A DNA stretch of 64,000 nucleotides, taken from positions 868,001-932,000 of the forward strand of contig OZ024940.1 in assembly GCA_964017235.1 (NCBI GenBank), read 5' to 3'. This document shows positions 50,417 through 63,300 of this stretch, piece by piece. This DNA is from Sabellastarte sp. h YS-2021 (Eukaryota; Annelida; Polychaeta; Sabellida; Sabellidae). Every line of letters begins with the position of its first letter. Position 1 is the stretch's first letter. The position numbers and the translations under genes are program-made. Below the pieces are notes generated by a model. It worked only from the letters and a program-made list of their open reading frames with translations. It had not been told where the DNA came from and searched no databases.

Positions 50417-53400
50417 ATGGGGAATTTGTCATGCATACACACTAGTACAGTTGCCTTACCACCGAGTACTCCAAATTTGGACGTTCCGAGGGACACCAAT
50501 TTTTTTCCACCAATAGATAGAGGGGTCCAGTCTGAGTCTATACAATACAACAGGGTAGGGTCTAAAGACCTTAAGTTGGCAGATATGAGCACAAACAGTA
50601 TTTCCCATTGATTTTAAATGGGGAATTTGTCATGCATACACACTAGTACAGTTGCCTTACCACCGAGTACGCCAAATTTGGACGTTCCGAGGGACACCAA
50701 TTTTTTTCCACCAATAGATAGAGGGGTCCAGTCTGAGTCTATACAATATAACAGGGTAGGGTCTAAAGACCTTAATGTGGCAGATATGACCAGAAACAGT
50801 ATTTCCCATTGATTTTAAATGGGGAATTTGTCATACATGTGTAGATGCCTTACCATCGAGTACGACAAATTTGGTCGTTCCGAGGGACACCAATTTTTTT
50901 CCACCAATGGATGGAGGGGTCCAGTCTGAGTCTATACAATATAACAGGGTAGGGTCTAAAGACCTTAAGTTGGCAGATATGAGCAGAAACAGTATTTCCC
51001 ATTGATTTTAAATGGGGAATTTGTCATGCATACACACTAGTACAGTTGCCTTACCACCGAGTACGCCAAATTTGGACGTTCCGAGGGACACCAATTTTTT
51101 TCCACCAATAGATAGAGGGGTCCAGTCTGAGTCTATACAATATAACAGGGTAGGGTCTAAAGACCTTAATGTGGCAGATATGACCAGAAACAGTATTTCC
51201 CATTGATTTTAAATGGGGAATTTGTCATACATGTGTAGATGCCTTACCATCGAGTACGACAAATTTGGTCGTTCCGAGGGACACCAATTTTTTTCCACCA
51301 ATGGATGGAGGGGTCCAGTCTGAGTCTATACAATATAACAGGGTAGGGTCTAAAGACCTTAAGTTGGCAGATATGAGCAGAAACAGTATTTCCCATTGAT
51401 TTTAAATGGGGAATTTGTCATGCATACACACTAGTACAGTTGCCTTACCACCGAGTACGCCAAATTTGGACGTTCCGAGGGACACCAATTTTTTTCCACC
51501 AATAGATAGAGGGGTCCAGTCTGAGTCTATACAATATAACAGGGTAGGGTCTAAAGACCTTAAATCGGCAGATATGAGCAGAAACAGTATTTCCCATTGA
51601 TTTTAAATGGGGAATTTGTCATACATGTGTAGATGCCTTACCATCGAGTACGCCAAATTTGGTCGTTCCGAGGGACACCAATTTTTTTCCACCAATGGAT
51701 GGAGGGGTCCAGTCTGAGTCTATACAATATAACAGGGTAGGGTCTAAAGACCTTAAGTTGGCAGATATGAGCAGAAACAGTATTTCCCATTGATTTTAAA
51801 TGGGGAATTTGTCATGCATACACACTAGTACAGTTGCCTTACCACCGAGTACGCCAAATTTGGTCGTTCCGAGGGACACCAATTTTTTCCCACCAATAGA
51901 TAGAGGGGTCCAGTCTGAGTCTATACAATATAACAGGGTAGGGTCTAAAGACCTTAAATCGGCAGATATGAGCAGAAACAGTATTTCCCATTGATTTTAA
52001 ATGGGGAATTTGTCATGCATACACACTAGTACAGTTGCCTTACCACCGAGTACGCCAAATTTGGACGTTCCGAGGGACACCAATTTTTTTCCACCAATAG
52101 ATAGAGGGGTCCAGTCTGAGTCTATACAATATAACAGGGTAGGGTCTAAAGACCTTAATGTGGCAGATATGAGCAGAAACAGTATTTCCCATTGATTTTA
52201 AATGGGGAATTTGTCATACATGTGTAGATACCTTAGCATCGAGTACGCCAAATTTGGTCGTTCCGAGGGACACCAATTTTTTTCCACCAATGGATGGAGG
52301 GGTCCAGTCTGAGTCTATACAATACAACAGGGTAGGGTCTAAAGACCTTAAGTTGGCAGATATGAGCACAAACAGTATTTCCCATTGATTTTAAATGGGG
52401 AATTTGTCATGCATACACACTAGTACAGTTGCCTTACCACCGAGTACTCCAAATTTGGACGTTCCGAGGGACACCAATTTTTTTCCACCAATAGATAGAG
52501 GGGTCCAGTCTGAGTCTATACAATACAACAGGGTAGGGTCTAAAGACCTTAAGTTGGCAGATATGAGCACAAACAGTATTTCCCATTGATTTTAAATGGG
52601 GAATTTGTCATGCATACACACTAGTACAGTTGCCTTACCACCGAGTACGCCAAATTTGGACGTTCCGAGGGACACCAATTTTTTTCCACCAATAGATAGA
52701 GGGGTCCAGTCTGAGTCTATACAATATAACAGGGTAGGGTCTAAAGACCTTAATGTGGCAGATATGACCAGAAACAGTATTTCCCATTGATTTTAAATGG
52801 GGAATTTGTCATACATGTGTAGATGCCTTACCATCGAGTACGACAAATTTGGTCGTTCCAAGGGACACCAATTTTTTTCCACCAATGGATGGAGGGGTCC
52901 AGTCTGAGTCTATACAATATAACAGGGTAGGGTCTAAAGACCTTAAGTTGGCAGATATGAGCAGAAACAGTATTTCCCATTGATTTTAAATGGGGAATTT
53001 GTCATGCATACACACTAGTACAGTTGCCTTACCACCGAGTACGCCAAATTTGGACGTTCCGAGGGACACCAATTTTTTTCCACCAATAGATAGAGGGGTC
53101 CAGTCTGAGTCTATACAATATAACAGGGTAGGGTCTAAAGACCTTAATGTGGCAGATATGACCAGAAACAGTATTTCCCATTGATTTTAAATGGGGAATT
53201 TGTCATACATGTGTAGATGCCTTACCATCGAGTACGACAAATTTGGTCGTTCCGAGGGACACCAATTTTTTTCCACCAATGGATGGAGGGGTCCAGTCTG
53301 AGTCTATACAATATAACAGGGTAGGGTCTAAAGACCTTAAGTTGGCAGATATGAGCAGAAACAGTATTTCCCATTGATTTTAAATGGGGAATTTGTCATG

Positions 53401-56400
53401 CATACACACTAGTACAGTTGCCTTACCACCGAGTACGCCAAATTTGGACGTACCGAGGGACACCAATTTTTTTCCACCAATAGATAGAGGGGTCCAGTCT
53501 GAGTCTATACAATATAACAGGGTAGGGTCTAAAGACCTTAAATCGGCAGATATGAGCAGAAACAGTATTTCCCATTGATTTTAAATGGGGAATTTGTCAT
53601 ACATGTGTAGATGCCTTACCATCGAGTACGCCAAATTTGGTCGTTCCGAGGGACACCAATTTTTTTCCACCAATGGATGGAGGGGTCCAGTCTGAGTCTA
53701 TACAATATAACAGGGTAGGGTCTAAAGACCTTAAGTTGGCAGATATGAGCAGAAACAGTATTTCCCATTGATTTTAAATGGGGAATTTGTCATGCATACA
53801 CACTAGTACAGTTGCCTTACCACCGAGTATGCCAAATTTGGTCGTTCCGAGGGACACCAATTTTTTCCCACCAATAGATAGAGGGGTCCAGTCTGAGTCT
53901 ATACAATATAACAGGGTAGGGTCTAAAGACCTTAAATCGGCAGATATGAGCAGAAACAGTATTTCCCATTGATTTTAAATGGGGAATTTGTCATGCATAC
54001 ACACTAGTACAGTTGCCTTACCACCGAGTACGCCAAATTTGGACGTTCCGAGGGACACCAATTTTTTTCCACCAATAGATAGAGGGGTCCAGTCTGAGTC
54101 TATACAATATAACAGGGTAGGGTCTAAAGACCTTAATGTGGCAGATATGAGCAGAAACAGTATTTCCCATTGATTTTAAATGGGGAATTTGTCATACATG
54201 TGTAGATACCTTAGCATCGAGTACGCCAAATTTGGTCGTTCCGAGGGACACCAATTTTTTTCCACCAATGGATGGAGGGGTCCAGTCTGAGTCTATACAA
54301 TACAACAGGGTAGGGTCTAAAGACCTTAAGTTGGCAGATATGAGCACAAACAGTATTTCCCATTGATTTTAAATGGGGAATTTGTCATGCATACACACTA
54401 GTACAGTTGCCTTACCACCGAGTACTCCAAATTTGGACGTTCCGAGGGACACCAATTTTTTTCCACCAATAGATAGAGGGGTCCAGTCTGAGTCTATACA
54501 ATACAACAGGGTAGGGTCTAAAGACCTTAAGTTGGCAGATATGAGCACAAACAGTATTTCCCATTGATTTTAAATGGGGAATTTGTCATGCATACACACT
54601 AGTACAGTTGCCTTACCACCGAGTACGCCAAATTTGGACGTTCCGAGGGACACCAATTTTTTTCCACCAATAGATAGAGGGGTCCAGTCTGAGTCTATAC
54701 AATATAACAGGGTAGGGTCTAAAGACCTTAATGTGGCAGATATGACCAGAAACAGTATTTCCCATTGATTTTAAATGGGGAATTTGTCATACATGTGTAG
54801 ATGCCTTACCATCGAGTACGACAAATTTGGTCGTTCCAAGGGACACCAATTTTTTTCCACCAATGGATGGAGGGGTCCAGTCTGAGTCTATACAATATAA
54901 CAGGGTAGGGTCTAAAGACCTTAAGTTGGCAGATATGAGCAGAAACAGTATTTCCCATTGATTTTAAAAGGGGAATTTGTCATGCATACACACTAGTACA
55001 GTTGCCTTACCACCGAGTACGCCAAATTTGGACGTTCCGAGGGACACCAATTTTTTTCCACCAATAGATAGAGGGGTCCAGTCTGAGTCTATACAATATA
55101 ACAGGGTAGGGTCTAAAGACCTTAAGTTGGCAGATATGAGCAGAAACAGTATTTCCCATTGATTTTAAATGGGGAATTTGTCATACATGTGTAGATGCCT
55201 TACCATCGAGTACGACAAATTTGGTCGTTCCGAGGGACACCAATTTTTTTCCACCAATGGATGGAGGGGTCCAGTCTGAGTCTATACAATATAACAGGGT
55301 AGGGTCTAAAGACCTTAAGTTGGCAGATATGAGCAGAAACAGTATTTCCCATTGATTTTAAATGGGGAATTTGTCATGCATACACACTAGTACAGTTGCC
55401 TTACCACCGAGTACGCCAAATTTGGACGTTCCGAGGGACACCAATTTTTTTCCACCAATAGATAGAGGGGTCCAGTCTGAGTCTATACAATATAACAGGG
55501 TAGGGTCTAAAGACCTTAAATCGGCAGATATGAGCAGAAACAGTATTTCCCATTGATTTTAAATGGGGAATTTGTCATACATGTGTAGATGCCTTACCAT
55601 CGAGTACGCCAAATTTGGTCGTTCCGAGGGACACCAATTTTTTTCCACCAATGGATGGAGGGGTCCAGTCTGAGTCTATACAATATAACAGGGTAGGGTC
55701 TAAAGACCTTAAGTTGGCAGATATGAGCAGAAACAGTATTTCCCATTGATTTTAAATGGGGAATTTGTCATGCATACACACTAGTACAGTTGCCTTACCA
55801 CCGAGTACGCCAAATTTGGTCGTTCCGAGGGACACCAATTTTTTCCCACCAATAGATAGAGGGGTCCAGTCTGAGTCTATACAATATAACAGGGTAGGGT
55901 CTAAAGACCTTAAATCGGCAGATATGAGCAGAAACAGTATTTCCCATTGATTTTAAATGGGGAATTTGTCATGCATACACACTAGTACAGTTGCCTTACC
56001 ACCGAGTACGCCAAATTTGGACGTTCCGAGGGACACCAATTTTTTTCCACCAATAGATAGAGGGGTCCAGTCTGAGTCTATACAATATAACAGGGTAGGG
56101 TCTAAAGACCTTAATGTGGCAGATATGAGCAGAAACAGTATTTCCCATTGATTTTAAATGGGGAATTTGTCATACATGTGTAGATACCTTAGCATCGAGT
56201 ACGCCAAATTTGGTCGTTCCGAGGGACACCAATTTTTTTCCACCAATGGATGGAGGGGTCCAGTCTGAGTCTATACAATACAACAGGGTAGGGTCTAAAG
56301 ACCTTAAGTTGGCAGATATGAGCACAAACAGTATTTCCCATTGATTTTAAATGGGGAATTTGTCATGCATACACACTAGTACAGTTGCCTTACCACCGAG

Positions 56401-59400
56401 TACTCCAAATTTGGACGTTCCGAGGGACACCAATTTTTTTCCACCAATAGATAGAGGGGTCCAGTCTGAGTCTATACAATACAACAGGGTAGGGTCTAAA
56501 GACCTTAAGTTGGCAGATATGAGCACAAACAGTATTTCCCATTGATTTTAAATGGGGAATTTGTCATGCATACACACTAGTACAGTTGCCTTACCACCGA
56601 GTACGCCAAATTTGGACGTTCCGAGGGACACCAATTTTTTTCCACCAATAGATAGAGGGGTCCAGTCTGAGTCTATACAATATAACAGGGTAGGGTCTAA
56701 AGACCTTAATGTGGCAGATATGACCAGAAACAGTATTTCCCATTGATTTTAAATGGGGAATTTGTCATACATGTGTAGATGCCTTACCATCGAGTACGAC
56801 AAATTTGGTCGTTCCAAGGGACACCAATTTTTTTCCACCAATGGATGGAGGGGTCCAGTCTGAGTCTATACAATATAACAGGGTAGGGTCTAAAGACCTT
56901 AAGTTGGCAGATATGAGCAGAAACAGTATTTCCCATTGATTTTAAAAGGGGAATTTGTCATGCATACACACTAGTACAGTTGCCTTACCACCGAGTACGC
57001 CAAATTTGGACGTTCCGAGGGACACCAATTTTTTTCCACCAATAGATAGAGGGGTCCAGTCTGAGTCTATACAATATAACAGGGTAGGGTCTAAAGACCT
57101 TAAGTTGGCAGATATGAGCAGAAACAGTATTTCCCATTGATTTTAAATGGGGAATTTGTCATACATGTGTAGATGCCTTACCATCGAGTACGACAAATTT
57201 GGTCGTTCCGAGGGACACCAATTTTTTTCCACCAATGGATGGAGGGGTCCAGTCTGAGTCTATACAATATAACAGGGTAGGGTCTAAAGACCTTAAGTTG
57301 GCAGATATGAGCAGAAACAGTATTTCCCATTGATTTTAAATGGGGAATTTGTCATGCATACACACTAGTACAGTTGCCTTACCACCGAGTACGCCAAATT
57401 TGGACGTTCCGAGGGACACCAATTTTTTTCCACCAATAGATAGAGGGGTCCAGTCTGAGTCTATACAATATAACAGGGTAGGGTCTAAAGACCTTAAATC
57501 GGCAGATATGAGCAGAAACAGTATTTCCCATTGATTTTAAATGGGGAATTTGTCATACATGTGTAGATGCCTTACCATCGAGTACGCCAAATTTGGTCGT
57601 TCCGAGGGACACCAATTTTTTTCCACCAATGGATGGAGGGGTCCAGTCTGAGTCTATACAATATAACAGGGTAGGGTCTAAAGACCTTAAGTTGGCAGAT
57701 ATGAGCAGAAACAGTATTTCCCATTGATTTTAAATGGGGAATTTGTCATGCATACACACTAGTACAGTTGCCTTACCACCGAGTACGCCAAATTTGGTCG
57801 TTCCGAGGGACACCAATTTTTTCCCACCAATAGATAGAGGGGTCCAGTCTGAGTCTATACAATATAACAGGGTAGGGTCTAAAGACCTTAAATCGGCAGA
57901 TATGAGCAGAAACAGTATTTCCCATTGATTTTAAATGGGGAATTTGTCATGCATACACACTAGTACAGTTGCCTTACCACCGAGTACGCCAAATTTGGAC
58001 GTTCCGAGGGACACCAATTTTTTTCCACCAATAGATAGAGGGGTCCAGTCTGAGTCTATACAATATAACAGGGTAGGGTCTAAAGACCTTAATGTGGCAG
58101 ATATGAGCAGAAACAGTATTTCCCATTGATTTTAAATGGGGAATTTGTCATACATGTGTAGATACCTTAGCATCGAGTACGCCAAATTTGGTCGTTCCGA
58201 GGGACACCAATTTTTTTCCACCAATGGATGGAGGGGTCCAGTCTGAGTCTATACAATACAACAGGGTAGGGTCTAAAGACCTTAAGTTGGCAGATATGAG
58301 CACAAACAGTATTTCCCATTGATTTTAAATGGGGAATTTGTCATGCATACACACTAGTACAGTTGCCTTACCACCGAGTACTCCAAATTTGGACGTTCCG
58401 AGGGACACCAATTTTTTTCCACCAATAGATAGAGGGGTCCAGTCTGAGTCTATACAATACAACAGGGTAGGGTCTAAAGACCTTAAGTTGGCAGATATGA
58501 GCACAAACAGTATTTCCCATTGATTTTAAATGGGGAATTTGTCATGCATACACACTAGTACAGTTGCCTTACCACCGAGTACGCCAAATTTGGACGTTCC
58601 GAGGGACACCAATTTTTTTCCACCAATAGATAGAGGGGTCCAGTCTGAGTCTATACAATATAACAGGGTAGGGTCTAAAGACCTTAATGTGGCAGATATG
58701 ACCAGAAACAGTATTTCCCATTGATTTTAAATGGGGAATTTGTCATACATGTGTAGATGCCTTACCATCGAGTACGACAAATTTGGTCGTTCCAAGGGAC
58801 ACCAATTTTTTTCCACCAATGGATGGAGGGGTCCAGTCTGAGTCTATACAATATAACAGGGTAGGGTCTAAAGACCTTAAGTTGGCAGATATGAGCAGAA
58901 ACAGTATTTCCCATTGATTTTAAATGGGGAATTTGTCATGCATACACACTAGTACAGTTGCCTTACCACCGAGTACGCCAAATTTGGACGTTCCGAGGGA
59001 CACCAATTTTTTTCCACCAATAGATAGAGGGGTCCAGTCTGAGTCTATACAATATAACAGGGTAGGGTCTAAAGACCTTAATGTGGCAGATATGACCAGA
59101 AACAGTATTTCCCATTGATTTTAAATGGGGAATTTGTCATACATGTGTAGATGCCTTACCATCGAGTACGACAAATTTGGTCGTTCCGAGGGACACCAAT
59201 TTTTTTCCACCAATGGATGGAGGGGTCCAGTCTGAGTCTATACAATATAACAGGGTAGGGTCTAAAGACCTTAAGTTGGCAGATATGAGCAGAAACAGTA
59301 TTTCCCATTGATTTTAAATGGGGAATTTGTCATGCATACACACTAGTACAGTTGCCTTACCACCGAGTACGCCAAATTTGGACGTACCGAGGGACACCAA

Positions 59401-60306
59401 TTTTTTTCCACCAATAGATAGAGGGGTCCAGTCTGAGTCTATACAATATAACAGGGTAGGGTCTAAAGACCTTAAATCGGCAGATATGAGCAGAAACAGT
59501 ATTTCCCATTGATTTTAAATGGGGAATTTGTCATACATGTGTAGATGCCTTACCATCGAGTACGCCAAATTTGGTCGTTCCGAGGGACACCAATTTTTTT
59601 CCACCAATGGATGGAGGGGTCCAGTCTGAGTCTATACAATATAACAGGGTAGGGTCTAAAGACCTTAAGTTGGCAGATATGAGCAGAAACAGTATTTCCC
59701 ATTGATTTTAAATGGGGAATTTGTCATGCATACACACTAGTACAGTTGCCTTACCACCGAGTACGCCAAATTTGGTCGTTCCGAGGGACACCAATTTTTT
59801 CCCACCAATAGATAGAGGGGTCCAGTCTGAGTCTATACAATATAACAGGGTAGGGTCTAAAGACCTTAAATCGGCAGATATGAGCAGAAACAGTATTTCC
59901 CATTGATTTTAAATGGGGAATTTGTCATGCATACACACTAGTACAGTTGCCTTACCACCGAGTACGCCAAATTTGGACGTTCCGAGGGACACCAATTTTT
60001 TTCCACCAATAGATAGAGGGGTCCAGTCTGAGTCTATACAATATAACAGGGTAGGGTCTAAAGACCTTAATGTGGCAGATATGAGCAGAAACAGTATTTC
60101 CCATTGATTTTAAATGGGGAATTTGTCATACATGTGTAGATACCTTAGCATCGAGTACGCCAAATTTGGTCGTTCCGAGGGACACCAATTTTTTTCCACC
60201 AATGGATGGAGGGGTCCAGTCTGAGTCTATACAATACAACAGGGTAGGGTCTAAAGACCTTAAGTTGGCAGATATGAGCACAAACAGTATTTCCCATTGA
60301 TTTTAA
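50417..60306 (+). repeat. 1978-bp 10-mer HOR, five tandem copies
   Basis: The copies begin at 50417, 52395, 54373, 56351 and 58329; a sixth, partial copy starts at 60307. Order: A(GTACTCC, GAGCACAA), A, B(GTACGAC), A, B(GTACGAC), A(AAATCGG), B(GTACGCC), A(TTTTTTCCC, AAATCGG), A(ATGAGCAG), B(TTAGCATCGAG, GAGCACAA). Each is six A and four B. Copies 2 and 5 share GACGTACCGAGG in the sixth monomer (53384, 59318). Copies 3, 4 and the partial sixth share an AAGGGG fourth monomer (54968, 56946, 60902). Copy 1 has TTCCGAGGG in its first B where the others have TTCCAAGGG. This is the most regular stretch in the window. Confidence 0.94.
52395..58328 (+). repeat. 5934-bp super-repeat (three 10-mers)
   Basis: The variants of the 10-mer starting at 52395 recur in the 10-mer at 58329, and those of 54373 recur at 60307, so three 10-mers (5934 bp) act as one unit. 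The second super-unit begins at 58329 and leaves the pattern at about 61.8 kb. A difference between units is GTATGCC at 53778-53972 against GTACGCC at 59712-59906. Confidence 0.75.
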
Positions 60307-63300
60307 ATGGGGAATTTGTCATGCATACACACTAGTACAGTTGCCTTACCACCGAGTACTCCAAATTTGGACGTTCCGAGGGACACCAATTTTTTTCCAC
60401 CAATAGATAGAGGGGTCCAGTCTGAGTCTATACAATACAACAGGGTAGGGTCTAAAGACCTTAAGTTGGCAGATATGAGCACAAACAGTATTTCCCATTG
60501 ATTTTAAATGGGGAATTTGTCATGCATACACACTAGTACAGTTGCCTTACCACCGAGTACGCCAAATTTGGACGTTCCGAGGGACACCAATTTTTTTCCA
60601 CCAATAGATAGAGGGGTCCAGTCTGAGTCTATACAATATAACAGGGTAGGGTCTAAAGACCTTAATGTGGCAGATATGACCAGAAACAGTATTTCCCATT
60701 GATTTTAAATGGGGAATTTGTCATACATGTGTAGATGCCTTACCATCGAGTACGACAAATTTGGTCGTTCCAAGGGACACCAATTTTTTTCCACCAATGG
60801 ATGGAGGGGTCCAGTCTGAGTCTATACAATATAACAGGGTAGGGTCTAAAGACCTTAAGTTGGCAGATATGAGCAGAAACAGTATTTCCCATTGATTTTA
60901 AAAGGGGAATTTGTCATGCATACACACTAGTACAGTTGCCTTACCACCGAGTACGCCAAATTTGGACGTTCCGAGGGACACCAATTTTTTTCCACCAATA
61001 GATAGAGGGGTCCAGTCTGAGTCTATACAATATAACAGGGTAGGGTCTAAAGACCTTAAGTTGGCAGATATGAGCAGAAACAGTATTTCCCATTGATTTT
61101 AAATGGGGAATTTGTCATACATGTGTAGATGCCTTACCATCGAGTACGACAAATTTGGTCGTTCCGAGGGACACCAATTTTTTTCCACCAATGGATGGAG
61201 GGGTCCAGTCTGAGTCTATACAATATAACAGGGTAGGGTCTAAAGACCTTAAGTTGGCAGATATGAGCAGAAACAGTATTTCCCATTGATTTTAAATGGG
61301 GAATTTGTCATGCATACACACTAGTACAGTTGCCTTACCACCGAGTACGCCAAATTTGGACGTTCCGAGGGACACCAATTTTTTTCCACCAATAGATAGA
61401 GGGGTCCAGTCTGAGTCTATACAATATAACAGGGTAGGGTCTAAAGACCTTAAATCGGCAGATATGAGCAGAAACAGTATTTCCCATTGATTTTAAATGG
61501 GGAATTTGTCATACATGTGTAGATGCCTTACCATCGAGTACGCCAAATTTGGTCGTTCCGAGGGACACCAATTTTTTTCCACCAATGGATGGAGGGGTCC
61601 AGTCTGAGTCTATACAATATAACAGGGTAGGGTCTAAAGACCTTAAGTTGGCAGATATGAGCAGAAACAGTATTTCCCATTGATTTTAAATGGGGAATTT
61701 GTCATGCATACACACTAGTACAGTTGCCTTACCACCGAGTACGCCAAATTTGGTCGTTCCGAGGGACACCAATTTTTTTCCACCAATAGATAGAGGGGTC
61801 CAGTCTGAGTCTATACAATATAACAGGGTAGGGTCTAAAGACCTTAAATCGGCAGATATGAGCAGAAACAGTATTTCCCATTGATTTTAAATGGGGAATT
61901 TGTCATGCATACACACTAGTACAGTTGCCTTACCACCGAGTACGCCAAATTTGGACGTTCCGAGGGACACCAATTTTTTTCCACCAATAGATAGAGGGGT
62001 CCAGTCTGAGTCTATACAATATAACAGGGTAGGGTCTAAAGACCTTAAGTTGGCAGATATGAGCAGAAACAGTATTTCCCATTGATTTTAAATGGGGAAT
62101 TTGTCATACATGTGTAGATGCCTTACCATCAAGTACGCCAAATTTGGTCGTTCCGAGGGACACCAATTTTTTTCCACCAATGGATGGAGGGGTCCAGTCT
62201 GAGTCTATACAATATAACAGGGTAGGGTCTAAAGACCTTAAGTTGGCAGATATGAGCAGAAACAGTATTTCCCATTGATTTTAAATGGGGAATTTGTCAT
62301 GCATACACACTAGTACAGTTGCCTTACCACCGAGTACGCCAAATTTGGACGTTTCGAGGGACACCAATTTTTTTCCACCAATAGATACAGGGGTCCAGTC
62401 TGAGTCTATACAATATAACAGGGTAGGGTCTAAAGACCTTAATGTGGCAGATATGAGCAGAAACAGTATTTCCCATTGATTTTAAATGGGGAATTTGTCA
62501 TACATGTGTAGATGCCTTACCATCGAGTACGCCAAATTTGGTCGTTCCGAGGGACACCAATTTTTTCCACCAATGGATGGAGGGGTCCAGTCTGAGTCTA
62601 TACAATACAACAGGGTAGGGTCTAAAGACCTTAAGTTGGCAGATATGAGCAGAAACAGTATTTCCCATTGATTTTAAATGGGGAATTTGTCATGCATACA
62701 CACTAGTACAGTTGCCTTACCACCGAGTACGCCAAATTTGGACGTTCGGAGGGACACCAATTTTTTTCCACCAATAGATAGAAGGGTCCAGTCTGAGTCT
62801 ATACAATATAACAGGGTAGGATCTAAAGACCTTAAGTTGGCAGATATGAGCAGAAACAGTATTTGCCATTGATTTTAAATGGGGAATTTGTCATGCATAC
62901 ACACTAGTACAGTTGCCTTACCACCGAGTACACCAAATTTGGACGTTCCGAGGGACACCAATTTTTTTCCACCAATAGATAGAGGGGTCCAGTCTGAGTC
63001 TATACAATATAACAGGGTAGGGTCTAAAGACCTTAAATCGGCAGATATGAGCAGAAACAGTATTTCCCATTGATTTTAAATGGGGAATTTGTCATACATG
63101 TGTAGATGCCTTACCACCGAGTACGCCAAATTTGGTCGTTCCGAGGGACACCAATTTTTTTCCACCAATAGATAGAGGGGTCCAGTCTGAGTCTGTACAA
63201 TATAACAGGGTAGGGTCTAAAGACCTTAAGTTGGCAGATATGATCAGAAACAGTATTTCCCATTGATTTTAAATGGGGAATTTGTCATGTATACACACTA

